64,000 bases of DNA from Micromonospora antibiotica (GCF_017599305.1 NZ_JAGFWR010000003.1:1-64000); one strand, 5' to 3'. Shown: positions 17,087 to 26,542, numbered from the stretch's first letter. A program made the numbers and translations. The notes: generated by a model from the sequence alone, not told the origin.

Positions 17087-18057
17087 GATCTGTCCTTCAT
17101 GGTCAGTTGGATGGCGGCGGTGAGTTGCTCGCGGCCCGGCTGCACGGCCCGGTCGAGCACCGGCGCGAAGGGCAGCACCGCACCGTCCGGCCGGGTGACC
17201 CGGCGCGGCGGCGCGACCAGCGGCACCCGCTCCAACACCGAGGTGATGATCTCGGCGGCGATGCCGCAGGACCGGTTGGAGTCGTCGACCACCACCAGCC
17301 GGCCGGTGCGGGACACCGAGTCCAGCAGGCCGTCGAGGTCGAACGGGTAGATCGTGCGCGGGTCGAACACCTCCACCGACACCTGGTCGGCCAACTCCTC
17401 GGCGACGGCCAGCGCGTCGTGCACCAGGTGCCCGACGGCGACGACGGTGACGTCGTCGCCGGCCCGGCGGACCACCCCGCGCCCCAGCGGCACCGGGGCG
17501 AGGGTGGCGAAGTCGACGTCGTCGCGGACCTCCAGCGCGGCGGCCGGGGCGAAGACCACCACCGGGTCGTCGTGCCGGATCGCCGAGGCCAGCAGCCCGT
17601 ACGCGTCGGCCGGGGTGGCCGGCACCACGGTGACGATCCCGACGTGCGCGAACAGCGAGTACGGGTGGTCGGAGTGCTGCCCCGCCCAGCCGGTACGGGA
17701 ACCGGAGCCGGGCACCAGGTAGGTGACCGGCACCGAGCACTGCCCGCCGGTCATCATCGGGAACTTGTGCGCGTGGTTGACGATCTGCTCGAAGACCAGG
17801 AACAGCAGGGACGGGATCTGGAACTCCACCACCGGCCGCAACCCGGCCAGCGCGGCCCCGGTGGCGAAACTGGTGAACGCCTGCTCCGACAGCGGGGTGT
17901 CCAGCACCCGGTCCGGTCCGAACCGCTTGAGCAGGCCCGGGGTGACGTTGGACGCGCCCACCCGGATGTCCTCGCCGAGCAGGAACACCGACTCGTCCCG
18001 GGTCATCTCGTCGGTCAGCGCCCGGGTCAGCGCCTTGCGGTAGGACAACCGTGGCAT
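17083..18057 (-). CDS. 2-Oxoacid dehydrogenase E1 beta subunit-like
   Basis: A 324-residue transketolase-type pyrimidine-binding protein plus C-terminal transketolase domain. Visible blocks are FLLGEDIRVGASNVT, the glutamate-containing DTPLSEQAF that activates thiamine diphosphate, ATGAALAGLRPVVEFQ and, in the C-terminal domain, EVFDPRTIYPFDLDGLLDS. It should pair with the alpha subunit encoded 1 nt upstream to decarboxylate a 2-oxoacid. No lipoyl E2 gene is nearby, so the acyl acceptor is open. In L-phenylglycine biosynthesis the PglB/PglC pair plays a comparable role on phenylpyruvate. Here 4-hydroxyphenylpyruvate or 4-hydroxybenzoylformate are candidate substrates (inference). Confidence 0.88.
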   Translation of the reverse strand: MPRLSYRKALTRALTDEMTRDESVFLLGEDIRVGASNVTPGLLKRFGPDRVLDTPLSEQAFTSFATGAALAGLRPVVEFQIPSLLFLVFEQIVNHAHKFPMMTGGQCSVPVTYLVPGSGSRTGWAGQHSDHPYSLFAHVGIVTVVPATPADAYGLLASAIRHDDPVVVFAPAAALEVRDDVDFATLAPVPLGRGVVRRAGDDVTVVAVGHLVHDALAVAEELADQVSVEVFDPRTIYPFDLDGLLDSVSRTGRLVVVDDSNRSCGIAAEIITSVLERVPLVAPPRRVTRPDGAVLPFAPVLDRAVQPGREQLTAAIQLTMKDRS

Positions 18058-18058
18058 C

Positions 18059-19027
18059 TCAGGAGCCTCCCCGGGCGGTCAGCCCACTGGCGTACAGGTG
18101 GTCCAACGCACCGGCCGGGTCCGGTTCGGGGCCGGCCAGGGCGAACGCGACGGCCGCGTCGAGGGTGGTCTCCACCTCGGCGTCGACCGCCTCCCGGTCG
18201 GCCGGGGACAGCCGGGCACCCTGGATGTCCACCGGGTCCCGGGACCGGCCGTCGGCCACCTCCTGCGGCGTGCGGTACGCCAGGCGTACCGCGTGTTCAA
18301 AGGTGTGGTGGGCGTCGAACCGATAGGTGCGGGCCTCGACCAGCTCCGGCCCGCCGCCGTCGCGCATCCGCGCGACGGCGGCGGCCGTGACCTGCCGGAC
18401 CGCCTCCGGGTCCTGCCCGTCGACGACGACGGCCGGGATGCCGAACGCCTCGGCCCGGCCGGTGATGGTGCCGGCGACCGCGCCGGCCACCGGCATGGTG
18501 GTGGCGTAGCCGTTGTTCTCGCAGACCAGCAGCACCGGCACCCGCCAGAGCGCGGCCAGGTTGAACGCCTCCAGCAGCATCCCCTCGTTGACCGCGCCGT
18601 CACCGAAGAAGCTCGCCCCGACCACGGGGTTGCCGCGCTGCCGGTGCGCCCACACCGCGCCGGTGAGGATCGCCGGGGACGCCCCGACGATGGCGTTGGC
18701 GCCGAGCACCCCGATGGAGAGGTCCGCGGCGTGCATCGAGCCGCCCCGGCCCCGGTTCAGTCCGGTTTCCCGGCCGCACAGTTCGGCCATCATCCGGGCC
18801 GGGTCGGCACCCTTGGCGAGCACGTGGCCGTGCCCCCGGTGGGTGCCGGTGACCAGGTCCCCCGCGTCGAGTGCGGCGCACACACCGGCGGCGATCCCCT
18901 CCTGACCGAGGTAGGGGTGGATGCCGCCGACGATGTGCCCGGAGCGGACCAGGGCGATGGCCCGCTCCTCGAACCGACGGATCAGCCGCACCGTGCGGTA
19001 GAGCCGGGCCGGGTCGGCGTCGGTCAC
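18059..19027 (-). CDS. 2-Oxoacid dehydrogenase E1 alpha subunit-like
   Basis: A 322-residue thiamine-diphosphate-binding subunit. [35 protein letters not shown] and the cofactor motif GDGAVNEG...VCENN (GDG to NN) are intact. The size and order (alpha then beta) match acetoin-dehydrogenase or PDH-type E1 heterotetramers. The GTG start at 19027 overlaps the stop of the DUF3050 gene, giving tight co-translation. With E1 beta it forms the only thiamine enzyme in the window. The fate of its acyl intermediate is unknown because neither E2 nor E3 genes accompany it. Confidence 0.88.
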   Translation of the reverse strand: MTDADPARLYRTVRLIRRFEERAIALVRSGHIVGGIHPYLGQEGIAAGVCAALDAGDLVTGTHRGHGHVLAKGADPARMMAELCGRETGLNRGRGGSMHAADLSIGVLGANAIVGASPAILTGAVWAHRQRGNPVVGASFFGDGAVNEGMLLEAFNLAALWRVPVLLVCENNGYATTMPVAGAVAGTITGRAEAFGIPAVVVDGQDPEAVRQVTAAAVARMRDGGGPELVEARTYRFDAHHTFEHAVRLAYRTPQEVADGRSRDPVDIQGARLSPADREAVDAEVETTLDAAVAFALAGPEPDPAGALDHLYASGLTARGGS

Positions 19028-19821
19028 CGGTCGCGGCCCTCCTTGACGGCGGCGAGGATGTCGTCCCAGAGCTGCGCGCGGGCGGTCAGCGCCAGGTTGA
19101 CCGTGTCGGCGCACTCCTGCCACTTGGTGTCGTCGTCGCCGCACAGGTCGGCGAGCATCTGCATCGCCATCGGGGTGTGCTGCTCACCGTCGACCTCGAT
19201 GTGCCGCTCCAGGTAGTCGACGAAGGTGTGCAGCCGGTTGCTGCGCTCGTTGACGGCGACGACCTGGGTGAACATGTCGGGGATCAGGTCCTCCCGGCCG
19301 AACGCGAACGCGGCGGCCTGACAGTGCACCGGGGTCGAGGAGATGATCTGCCAGGTGGTGGCGGCGAAGGCCCGCGACGGTGCGGGCACGCCCGCCTCGA
19401 CCAGCGCGTCGGTGACCGACGAGCCGGCGCGCAGCAGCTCGACCAGCCGGTCGACGGCGGTGGTGTCCGCGCCCGCCTCGCCCATCCCCCGCACGTACAG
19501 CTCGAAGTGGCTGATGAAGCCCTCGCCCAGCTCGTCGCTCTCCTCCACCATGACGATGTCGTTGATCAACCGGCGGCTGCCGGTCGGCCCGGTGGGGATC
19601 CACGGCACGTCGACGCAGGTGAGTTGCCGCTGCAACGACTTCAGCAGGGACATGAAGTCCCAGACCGCGAAGACGTGGTGCTCCATGAAGGTGACCAGCG
19701 CCTCGTGGGTGTCCAGGTTGGCGTAGAGCGGGTGCTTGACCACCACGTCGCGGCGGTCGGTCACCGCCTTCTCCAGCCGCTCGATGCCCGGGTGTGTCTT
19801 GCCCCAGTCGTACCGTGACAT
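19024..19821 (-). CDS. DUF3050 heme-oxygenase-like protein
   Basis: A 265-residue helical protein with the DUF3050 hallmarks: HPLYANL, then [20 protein letters not shown] near residues 45-65, then VEESDE, then [15 protein letters not shown] near residue 200. The Glu/His/Asp-bearing helices resemble the heme-oxygenase-like dimetal oxidases, several of which do N-oxygenation, C-C cleavage or desaturation in natural-product pathways. An iron-dependent oxidative role is therefore likely but unproven here. ATG at 19821 follows GGAAGG by 8 nt. It lies between the PhyH dioxygenase gene (4-nt gap) and E1 alpha (overlap), so it probably acts on an intermediate linked to the hydroxyphenyl route. Confidence 0.8.
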   Translation of the reverse strand: MSRYDWGKTHPGIERLEKAVTDRRDVVVKHPLYANLDTHEALVTFMEHHVFAVWDFMSLLKSLQRQLTCVDVPWIPTGPTGSRRLINDIVMVEESDELGEGFISHFELYVRGMGEAGADTTAVDRLVELLRAGSSVTDALVEAGVPAPSRAFAATTWQIISSTPVHCQAAAFAFGREDLIPDMFTQVVAVNERSNRLHTFVDYLERHIEVDGEQHTPMAMQMLADLCGDDDTKWQECADTVNLALTARAQLWDDILAAVKEGRDR

Positions 19822-19825
19822 GTTT

Positions 19826-20749
19826 CTAGCCTTCCTGCTGGGCGCGCTCGCGCCAGATGACCGGGCAGTAGTCGGGGTCCGCGTAGTCCGGCCGACCCTC
19901 GGGGGTACGGCGGACCAGCACATCGTGGTTGTACGCGGCGAGGGTGCCGTCGGAGAGCGGGAACTCCCGGTGGGCGTTGTCGCCGTCCTGCAGGTGCAGC
20001 GAGATCGCCCGGCGCGGGCGTCCGCTGACGTTCGCGCCACTGCCGTGGTAGGTGCGGCAGTGGTGGAAACTCATGTGCCCCTTGGGGATCACCATCGGGA
20101 TCTTGCGGATCTGTGCGCCGTTGTGCGCCGCGTTCTCGGCCAGCATCTCCTCGAGCTGGTCGCGGTCCCGATCGGCGAAGTGCCGGACCACGGTGTCGTC
20201 CGCGCCGATCTCCGACCACCGGTGCGAACCGTCGACCATGGTGATGGTGCCCATCTCCTCCCCGCAGTCGTGGAACGGGATGAACGCGGTGAGCATCCGC
20301 TCCGACGACGAGGACGACCAGTAGTGCTTGTCGAAGTGCCAGGGCACGATGTTCGACGGTTCACCCGAGATCGGCGGCTTGTAGATCAGCGTGGACTGGA
20401 AGATGCGGATCTCGTCGGCCTGCGCCAGCCGGGCGGCGACCGCGCCGATCAGCGGCTTGCGCAGGATCGCGGCGATCCCGTCGTGCTCGTAGTGGACGTA
20501 GTCGTTGTGCCGCTGCACCGGCCCCTTCGACGGGTCCCAGTAGGCCAGCTTCGGCGGACGCACCGGCAGGGTGCGGTCCCGCTCACCGTCGTAGTAGCGG
20601 TCGGTGGCCGCGGTCAGGGCGTCCACCTCGGCGTCGGTGAACAGCTTCTTCGTCAGGTACCAGCCGTGCTCGGCGTAGTGCCGCACGTCCTCCGCTGAGG
20701 GGAGCAGTGACTCCTCCTCGGCGGTCAACGTCGGATGTGTCGTGGTCAT
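19826..20749 (-). CDS. Phytanoyl-CoA dioxygenase (PhyH) family Fe(II)/2-oxoglutarate enzyme
   Basis: A 307-residue double-stranded beta-helix oxygenase. The facial triad is visible as HFDKHYW (His-x-Asp, near residue 139) and the distal His in CRTYHGSG, followed by the 2-oxoglutarate-binding Arg in [10 protein letters not shown]. The N-terminal [14 protein letters not shown] is typical of the family. It should hydroxylate, halogenate-like or desaturate a small substrate using 2-oxoglutarate and O2. Hydroxylation is most likely because the Asp ligand is present, as opposed to the Ala/Gly of halogenases. The start overlaps the hmaS stop (ATGA). Confidence 0.88.
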   Translation of the reverse strand: MTTTHPTLTAEEESLLPSAEDVRHYAEHGWYLTKKLFTDAEVDALTAATDRYYDGERDRTLPVRPPKLAYWDPSKGPVQRHNDYVHYEHDGIAAILRKPLIGAVAARLAQADEIRIFQSTLIYKPPISGEPSNIVPWHFDKHYWSSSSSERMLTAFIPFHDCGEEMGTITMVDGSHRWSEIGADDTVVRHFADRDRDQLEEMLAENAAHNGAQIRKIPMVIPKGHMSFHHCRTYHGSGANVSGRPRRAISLHLQDGDNAHREFPLSDGTLAAYNHDVLVRRTPEGRPDYADPDYCPVIWRERAQQEG

Positions 20750-21855
20750 GCCCCTACTCCTCGTGCCGTGCCGACCGCGACGGCGGGGGTCGCCCCCGCC
20801 GCGGTCAGCTCCCGTTCCTTGGCCTCGTAGAGCGCCCGGATGTTGCCGCTGCCGAAGGTGCGCGCCCCCCGCCGCTCGATCAGCTCGAGGAACAGGGTCC
20901 GGCGGACGTGCATCGACTCGGTGAAGATCTGCAACAGCTGCCCGCCGTGGTCGGCGTCGACCAGGATGCTGAGATCCCGCAGCCGGTCCAGCGGCGCGTC
21001 CACCTTGCCGACCCGCTGCTCCAGGGTGTCGTAGTAGGCGGCCGGGGTGCCGGCGAAGCGCACCCCGCGGGCGCCCAGCGCGCCGACCGCGCCGACGATG
21101 TCGTCGGTGCGCAGCCCCAGGTGCTGCACCCCGGCCCCGTGGTGCTCGGTGAGGAACTTGTCGATCTGACCGGGCCGCCGACCGGCGTCCGGCTCCAGCA
21201 GCACCAGGGTGACCCGCCCGGAGGCGTCCTGCACCACCTTGGAGTTCATCGCCTGCCCGGCGACCTCGATGTGCTCCTCGAAGATCTGCGCGAAGCCGAA
21301 CACCCGCTCGTAGAGCGCGACGGTGTCGTCGAGCTGACCGGGCGGCACGCAGACCGCCAGGTGGTCGATCTCGGCGAGCAGCTGCGGGTCGGTCCCGCCG
21401 GCCGGGGTCGCCTCGATCGCGCCGGGCAGGAAGTCGTCCCGGTCGCCGCGCCGCTCCACCAGCCGGTGCAGCACGTCACCGAAGCCGCCCACCTCGGCGG
21501 TCACCACCTCGGCGTCCGCGCCGGTCCAGGTGCGCGGCGGCGTCACCGGCGTCGCACCCCGGGCCACCAGCTCCGCGTACGCCCCGGCGGCGTCGCCGAC
21601 CTCCACCGCCACCACCGCGATCCCGTCACCGTGCCGGGACACGTACGTCGAGGCGGGATGGTCGGCGGTGAGCCCGGAGGTCAGCACCATCCGGATGTCG
21701 GCCTGACCCAGCAGCAGGGAACGCTGCCCGACCAGCCCGGTCTCCGGACCGCCCTGGCCCCGCAGGGTGAAACCGACGGCGGTCCCGAAGTAGAAGGCCG
21801 CCTGTCGGGCGTCCCCCACGTACAGTTCAATGTGGTCTATGCCACGAATATCCAT
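20746..21855 (-). CDS. hmaS: 4-Hydroxymandelate synthase
   Basis: A 369-residue vicinal-oxygen-chelate Fe(II) enzyme of the HPPD/HmaS group. It converts 4-hydroxyphenylpyruvate and O2 to 4-hydroxymandelate and CO2. Iron ligands are His165 (IDHLAV), His245 (VQHLGL) and Glu313 (IFTESM). It is called HmaS and not HPPD because the C-terminal segment reads FGSGNIRALYEA with Ile339 where HPPD has a conserved Phe. Exchange of that Phe for Ile is known to shift product towards hydroxymandelate. Gene context with hmo and hpgT agrees. It lies 70 nt downstream of the FabF-like gene and overlaps the PhyH gene. Confidence 0.93.
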   Translation of the reverse strand: MDIRGIDHIELYVGDARQAAFYFGTAVGFTLRGQGGPETGLVGQRSLLLGQADIRMVLTSGLTADHPASTYVSRHGDGIAVVAVEVGDAAGAYAELVARGATPVTPPRTWTGADAEVVTAEVGGFGDVLHRLVERRGDRDDFLPGAIEATPAGGTDPQLLAEIDHLAVCVPPGQLDDTVALYERVFGFAQIFEEHIEVAGQAMNSKVVQDASGRVTLVLLEPDAGRRPGQIDKFLTEHHGAGVQHLGLRTDDIVGAVGALGARGVRFAGTPAAYYDTLEQRVGKVDAPLDRLRDLSILVDADHGGQLLQIFTESMHVRRTLFLELIERRGARTFGSGNIRALYEAKERELTAAGATPAVAVGTARGVGA

Positions 21856-21925
21856 CTCTCCAGCCCTTCCCCATGTCCCCCCGTGACTGCCGTCCGGGCG
21901 CGTGCGGCCCGGGTCGCAGCGTCGA

Positions 21926-23185
21926 TCACCTCCCCGGCCCGGCGGGCCGGACGCCAGCCCCGGTGGTACGCCGCAGCAGCAGGCTCACGTTCTGCCCGCC
22001 GAATCCGAAGGAGTTGGTGAGCGCGAATTCGGCCCGGCTCGTCCGTGGCACGTCGCGGACGTGGTCAGCCGGGCAGTCCGGGTCCGGGTCGTCCAGGTGG
22101 TACGTCGGCGGCAGCAGGCCGGCGCGCAACGCCAACGCGCAGGCCGCCGCCTCCACCACCCCGGACGCGCCGAGCAGGTGCCCGGTGAGCGCCTTGGTGG
22201 AGCTGACCGGCACCCCGCCGACCCCGAAGACCTTGCCCAGCGCGGTGCTCTCGGCGATGTCACCGAGTTTGGTGCCGGTGCCGTGGGCGTTGACGTAACC
22301 GACCTCGGCCGGCGGAACGTCGGCCCGGGCCAGGGCCTGCCGCATGCAGTCGGCCGCCCCCTCGCCGTCGGGCCGGGGCATGGTCGGGTGGTGCGCGTCG
22401 GTGGTGCTGCCGTAGCCGGCCACCTCCGCATAGCTGCGGGCGCCCCGGGCGGCGGCGTGCCCGGCCCGCTCCAGCACCAGCAGGGCGGCCCCCTCGGCGA
22501 GCACGAACCCGTTGCGTCGCCTGTCGAACGGCCGGCTGGCCTCGCTCGGGTCGGCCCAGCCCCGGGCCAGCGCGCGGGCGTTGCCGAAGGTGTCGGCGAA
22601 GGTCGGGAAGAGCGGCGCCTCGCTGGCCCCGCAGAGCACCACGTCGGCCTCCCCGGCCCGGATCAGCCGGGCCGCGTCGGCGACCGCCTGGGCCCCGGAG
22701 GCGCAGGCCGTGCCGACCGACGAGCTGTAACCCCGGATGCCGTGGGCGATGGCGATCCGCGCCGACGCCATGTTGGGCAGGATGCCGGTCAGCAGGTACG
22801 GGCTGACCGCCGCCCGGCCCCGCTCGGTGCGGGCGATCACCTGCTGCTCCAGGGTGGACATCCCACCGACCCCGCCGACGATGACGCCGATCCGCGCCGG
22901 GTCGACGTCCCGGCCCACCTCGATGCCCGCGTCGGCGAGCGCTTCGGCGGCGGTGATCAGGGCGAACAGCACGACCCGGTCGAGCACCTTGGTCTCCGGG
23001 CCGGTGGCGACCGTACGCGGGTCGATCGGCGGGAGCACCCCGGCGACCTCAAGTGACTCCCGGGCCGGGTGTCCCTCGGGTGGCCGGCTCAACCCGGACG
23101 TGCCGGTGGTCAACGCGGCGAAGGTGGCGTCCACCCCCCGCCCGACCGGGCTGAACAGGCCCATCCCGGTGATCACGACGGTCAT
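21926..23185 (-). CDS. FabF-like beta-ketoacyl-ACP synthase
   Basis: A 419-residue condensing enzyme with an intact catalytic set: Cys161 (VGTACASG), His301 (NAHGTGTK), Lys331 (SSTKALTG) and His336 (GHLLGASG). It should perform decarboxylative Claisen condensation with a malonyl-carrier. It lacks the NP-GRP gatekeeping features of the KS-alpha at 30.3-31.6 kb and looks like a stand-alone FabF. It belongs to a tightly overlapped set with an AMP-ligase, a KS-like half protein, a second KS and two ACPs. That resembles the KS/KS-like groups of aryl-polyene-type or alkyl-resorcinol-type loci, but no KR or DH is present. The ATG overlaps the ligase stop. Confidence 0.9.
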   Translation of the reverse strand: MTVVITGMGLFSPVGRGVDATFAALTTGTSGLSRPPEGHPARESLEVAGVLPPIDPRTVATGPETKVLDRVVLFALITAAEALADAGIEVGRDVDPARIGVIVGGVGGMSTLEQQVIARTERGRAAVSPYLLTGILPNMASARIAIAHGIRGYSSSVGTACASGAQAVADAARLIRAGEADVVLCGASEAPLFPTFADTFGNARALARGWADPSEASRPFDRRRNGFVLAEGAALLVLERAGHAAARGARSYAEVAGYGSTTDAHHPTMPRPDGEGAADCMRQALARADVPPAEVGYVNAHGTGTKLGDIAESTALGKVFGVGGVPVSSTKALTGHLLGASGVVEAAACALALRAGLLPPTYHLDDPDPDCPADHVRDVPRTSRAEFALTNSFGFGGQNVSLLLRRTTGAGVRPAGPGR

Positions 23186-24798
23186 GATGACGACTCGGCG
23201 AGGTAGCGTTCGCGCAGCGCCACCTTGCGGACCTTGCCGGTGACGGTGACCGGGATGTCGTCGGCGCTCACCGGCACCACCCGACGCAGGGTGGCTCCCA
23301 CGTCCGCCCCGAGCGCGGCCCGGATCGCCTCGGTCCGGTCGACGGTCGGGTCCGCCCCGGCGGCCAGTTCCAGCAGCACGTCGGTGGTGACCGTGTCACC
23401 GTCGGCGACGATCAGCACCGTGCAGTCGGTGACGTCGGGGCAGGCGGCGAGCACCCGTTCCTCGGACAACGCGGTGAAGTAGCGCCGCCCGTCGGGCAGC
23501 GTCACCGAGTCGACCGCCCGGTCCAGGTGGTAGTAGCGGCCGTCGGCGTCGGCGTGGACCAGGTCACCGGTGAGGTACCAGCCGCGCAGCCGGAACCGGT
23601 AGCTGGTGACCGAGTCGTTCCAGTAGCCCCGGAACAGCGACGGCGAGTCGATGCCGAGGAAGCCGACCTGACCGGGAGGCAGCTCGTTGCCCTCGGCGTC
23701 GAGGACGGCCACCCGGGCGAACCGGTAGGGGCGGCCCACGCAGCGGCCGTACCGGTCGGTGTCGGTGGTGTGCGTGATGTGGAACATCGAGTGCCCCATC
23801 TCGCTGGAGCCGAGGCCGTCGATGAACACGGAACCGGGGACCCGGGTGACGCCCTGCCGGGTGAACACGTCCCGCGAGCCGACGGCGACGAGCCGGCGCA
23901 CGTGCGGCTCGTGCGAGCAGTCGCCGGTGTTGAACCACAGCCGCACCGAGTCCAGGTCGTACCCGCTCAGGTCGAAGCGGGCCAGCTCCGCCCAGGTCAT
24001 CGAGAAACCGAAGACCCCGTCGGGCCGCCACTGCTGGATGGCGTCGAGGACCCGCTCGCCGCCCTGCTCGGACAGCAGGAACATCTCCGCCTGGTTGCCC
24101 AACGCCTGGTTGACCATGAGCACCGTCGCGGTGTGCGGGGCGGGCAGCGCGTTGAGGATCCGCCGGGTGCCCTGCGCCTGCGGCATGGACAGCAGGTGCC
24201 GGGTGGCGGCGAAGAGGCTGGCGTGCGAGTGCAGCACCGCCTTCGGTACCCCGGTGGTGCCGGAGGTGTGGGTGATGACGATCGGGTCGTCGGGGTGGTG
24301 CCGGTAGTCGGCCGGGGCCTGCGCCGGGTCACCGCTGCCGGCCTCCTGCGGGGTGCCCAGCAGCGGTGCACCGAGGTCGTGCCCGGCCAGCAGCTCGGTG
24401 TGCGCGGCATCGGCGAGCACCCCGGCACCGCGCAGCCGGCGGATGTACTCGGCGGCGATCTCGGGGCGCAGCTTGCCGTTCATCAGCGCCGGGATCGCGC
24501 CGAGCCGGGCCAACGCCAGGAAGCTCAGCACCATGTCGGCGGCGGCGGTGGCCCAGACGGCGACCGGGTCGCGGGGCCGCACCCCCCGGTCGTGCAGCCA
24601 GGCCGCCCGGGCGGCGACCCGCTCGTCGAGCTGACCCAGGGTGAGCGGCTGCCCGGCGGGGTGCCCGTCGACCGGGGTGTCGAAGGTCAGCCCCGGCCCC
24701 TGCGGGTCAGCGCCGTGGGCCAGCACCCGGGCCAGCACGTTTCCCGCGCCGAGCTGCGGATCGGCGGCGAGCACCCCCCGCAGTCCCTTCGTCCTCAT
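23182..24798 (-). CDS. AMP-dependent acyl/aryl ligase
   Basis: A 538-residue ANL enzyme: ITHTSGTTGVPKAVLHSH (P-loop), DGLGSSEMGHS in the A5 position, GWYLTGDLVHAD (A7), YYHLDRAVDSV (A8 hinge) and VTVTGKVRKVALRERY with the terminal catalytic lysine. It should activate an aryl or acyl acid for loading onto one of the two ACPs encoded downstream of 27.05 kb in the same operon. Substrate unknown; 4-hydroxybenzoylformate, 4-hydroxybenzoate or a short fatty acid are reasonable tests. It is flanked by overlapping genes on both sides (ATGA with the KS-like gene and with the FabF-like gene). Confidence 0.88.
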   Translation of the reverse strand: MRTKGLRGVLAADPQLGAGNVLARVLAHGADPQGPGLTFDTPVDGHPAGQPLTLGQLDERVAARAAWLHDRGVRPRDPVAVWATAAADMVLSFLALARLGAIPALMNGKLRPEIAAEYIRRLRGAGVLADAAHTELLAGHDLGAPLLGTPQEAGSGDPAQAPADYRHHPDDPIVITHTSGTTGVPKAVLHSHASLFAATRHLLSMPQAQGTRRILNALPAPHTATVLMVNQALGNQAEMFLLSEQGGERVLDAIQQWRPDGVFGFSMTWAELARFDLSGYDLDSVRLWFNTGDCSHEPHVRRLVAVGSRDVFTRQGVTRVPGSVFIDGLGSSEMGHSMFHITHTTDTDRYGRCVGRPYRFARVAVLDAEGNELPPGQVGFLGIDSPSLFRGYWNDSVTSYRFRLRGWYLTGDLVHADADGRYYHLDRAVDSVTLPDGRRYFTALSEERVLAACPDVTDCTVLIVADGDTVTTDVLLELAAGADPTVDRTEAIRAALGADVGATLRRVVPVSADDIPVTVTGKVRKVALRERYLAESSS

Positions 24799-25349
24799 TG
24801 ACTGTCTCCTCCCCCCAGCAGCACCGCGACCGCACCGGTGGGCGTCGCGTCGGGTGCCTCGTCGATCAGGACCAGCAACGCCTCGTCGGCGTCACCGTCG
24901 TACAGCAGCAGTTCCCCCTCGGCGGTGGCGTCGGCCCGGGGGTCACCCGTCGGGCTCAGGCACACCACCGGACCGGTCAGTCCCCAACGGGCGGCGACCT
25001 GCCCGGCGACGCTGTTGGGCACCGACTGGAAGAAGAACAGTGGACCGACCCGCCCCCCGGCGGCGACGGTCGACCGGACGTGCAGGGCGCTGGGCCGGTC
25101 CCCGGCGGCGCTGACCAGCACCACCGCGCACCGGGAGCCGGCCGGGGCCGGGCTCGGGCGACGTTCCAGGCACCGCCCGGCCGCCGCCGCGACCAGCGGC
25201 GCGAACGCCGAGTGCACGAACCCGGGCAGCGGCGGTGGTGGCCCGTCGCCCGGTTCCGGCCAGCACGCCTGCGCCAGCACCCGGGGTGCGCCGTGGCCGG
25301 CCGGACGGCCCGGGACGATCCCGTGCCCCGGGCCGCGCGTGCCGGTCAC
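24795..25349 (-). CDS. Beta-ketoacyl-synthase-like half protein (KS chain-length-factor type)
   Basis: A 184-residue protein. It resembles the stand-alone Ketoacyl-synt_2 domain found beside aryl-polyene ketosynthases: a FVHSAFAPLVAAAAGRCL segment, then CAVVLVSAAGDRPSA, then GPLFFFQSVPNSVAGQVAARWG, where a full-size KS would go on to its catalytic cysteine. Here the fold continues only to a SPTGD loop, so Cys/His/His catalysis is impossible. It may partner the KS encoded directly downstream. The GTG start at 25349 overlaps that gene by four bases. The family is recognised from the QSVPNSVAG-type motif only; function is unknown. Confidence 0.7.
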   Translation of the reverse strand: MTGTRGPGHGIVPGRPAGHGAPRVLAQACWPEPGDGPPPPLPGFVHSAFAPLVAAAAGRCLERRPSPAPAGSRCAVVLVSAAGDRPSALHVRSTVAAGGRVGPLFFFQSVPNSVAGQVAARWGLTGPVVCLSPTGDPRADATAEGELLLYDGDADEALLVLIDEAPDATPTGAVAVLLGGGDSQ

Positions 25350-26542
25350 GGCGCACCCACCAGCAGTGCGGTGTTCGCGCCGCCGAAGGCGGCGTTGAGG
25401 CTGAGCGCGTACCGGCTGGTGACCGGGCGGGGCGCGGCGGTGACCACGTCCAGCGGGCAGGCCGGGTCGGGGCCGAGCCAGCCGGCGTTGACCGGCAGTT
25501 TCCCGTGCCCCAGCGCCGCCACGGTGACCACCAGTTCGAGCAGGCCGGACGCTTCCAGCGCGTGCCCGTGCAGCGCCTTGGTGGAGCTGACCGGCACCTG
25601 CCCGGCCTGCTCGCCCAGGGCCAGTCGCAGCGCCGCCGCCTCGGAGGCGTCACTGAAACCGGTGCCGGTGGCGTTCGCGTTGACGTAACCGACCGCCCCG
25701 GCGGGTAGGCCGGCCCGGCCCAGCGCCGCTCCGACCGCCCGGGCCAGCCCCGCGCCCTGCGGATCGGGCTGGCAGGGGTGGTGGGCGTCGCCGGCCCGCC
25801 CCCATCCGACCAGCGTCGCCACGGGGCTGCCACCCCGGGCGCGCAGCGCGGCGGCGGACTCCAGCACGACCGCGGCCACCCCGTCACCGAGCAGCAACCC
25901 CTGCCGTCCGACGCTGAACGGACGCACCGCCCCGTCGGCGGCGAGCGCCCGGCCGGCGTCGAAGAGCGCGAACTGGTCCGGTTCCACCAGGTACCCGGCG
26001 GCCACCACGACCCGGTCGGTGTCCCCCCGGTGGATCATCGCGGCAGCGTCGGCCACCGCACTGCTCGCCGAGACGCAGGCGGTGGTGTAGACCCGGGTGG
26101 GGCCGCCGAGGCCGCACCGCCGGGCCAACCGGACGGCCAGTGTGGGCAGCTCCGGCCAGGCCGGACCGGCGTCGTCGCGTTCCCCGTCGGCCCACCACGG
26201 GTCGTCGGTGTCCGCGACCGGCCGGTCGTCGGTGTACGGGCCGGCCAGGGTGGCCGGGCCGCCGTGGGTGGCCAGCAACAGCGCCGCACCGGCCCGCTGT
26301 GCCGGGTCGAGCCCGGCGGTGACGCAGGCCGCGTCGACGGCGTCGGCCAGCTCCTGCGGCAGGGTCGCCACGTCGGGCCGGGTGGCCGCGACGGTCACCC
26401 GGCGACCGGTGGTGGCGAAGCGGCCCACCGGCCGGAACGCCGGTACGCCGGACAGGACCCCGGCCAGCAGCGCGTCCACGCCCCTACCGAAGGCGCTGAC
26501 CGCGTACGTGCCGGAGATCGTGACGGGTGCCCGCTCAACCAT
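25346..26542 (-). CDS. Beta-ketoacyl-ACP synthase with Cys-Asn-His active site
   Basis: A 398-residue thiolase-fold KS. The nucleophile Cys156 (TTACVSAS), Lys322 (SSTKALHG) and His327 (HGHALEASG) are present. The first catalytic histidine of the usual HGTGT motif is replaced: the sequence reads NANATGTG, Asn290. A Cys/His/Asn set is normal for KSIII but in different positions, so decarboxylation or extender use may be altered. It probably works with the KS-like half protein encoded next to it. The start (ATG 26542) overlaps the ACP stop by 8 nt. In context it may condense an aryl-ACP or fatty starter. Confidence 0.85.
   Translation of the reverse strand: MVERAPVTISGTYAVSAFGRGVDALLAGVLSGVPAFRPVGRFATTGRRVTVAATRPDVATLPQELADAVDAACVTAGLDPAQRAGAALLLATHGGPATLAGPYTDDRPVADTDDPWWADGERDDAGPAWPELPTLAVRLARRCGLGGPTRVYTTACVSASSAVADAAAMIHRGDTDRVVVAAGYLVEPDQFALFDAGRALAADGAVRPFSVGRQGLLLGDGVAAVVLESAAALRARGGSPVATLVGWGRAGDAHHPCQPDPQGAGLARAVGAALGRAGLPAGAVGYVNANATGTGFSDASEAAALRLALGEQAGQVPVSSTKALHGHALEASGLLELVVTVAALGHGKLPVNAGWLGPDPACPLDVVTAAPRPVTSRYALSLNAAFGGANTALLVGAP

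Noticed and set aside
15728..17740. Long 670-codon version of the ATP-grasp gene
   Set aside because: The extra N-terminal part is an out-of-frame shadow of E1 beta. The ATG at 17086 has the ATGA overlap seen throughout this operon.
20746..21855. Annotation as 4-hydroxyphenylpyruvate dioxygenase (tyrosine degradation)
   Set aside because: The C-terminal motif has Ile339 in GSGNIRAL where HPPD has Phe, and hmo and hpgT lie in the same cluster, which favours 4-hydroxymandelate synthase.
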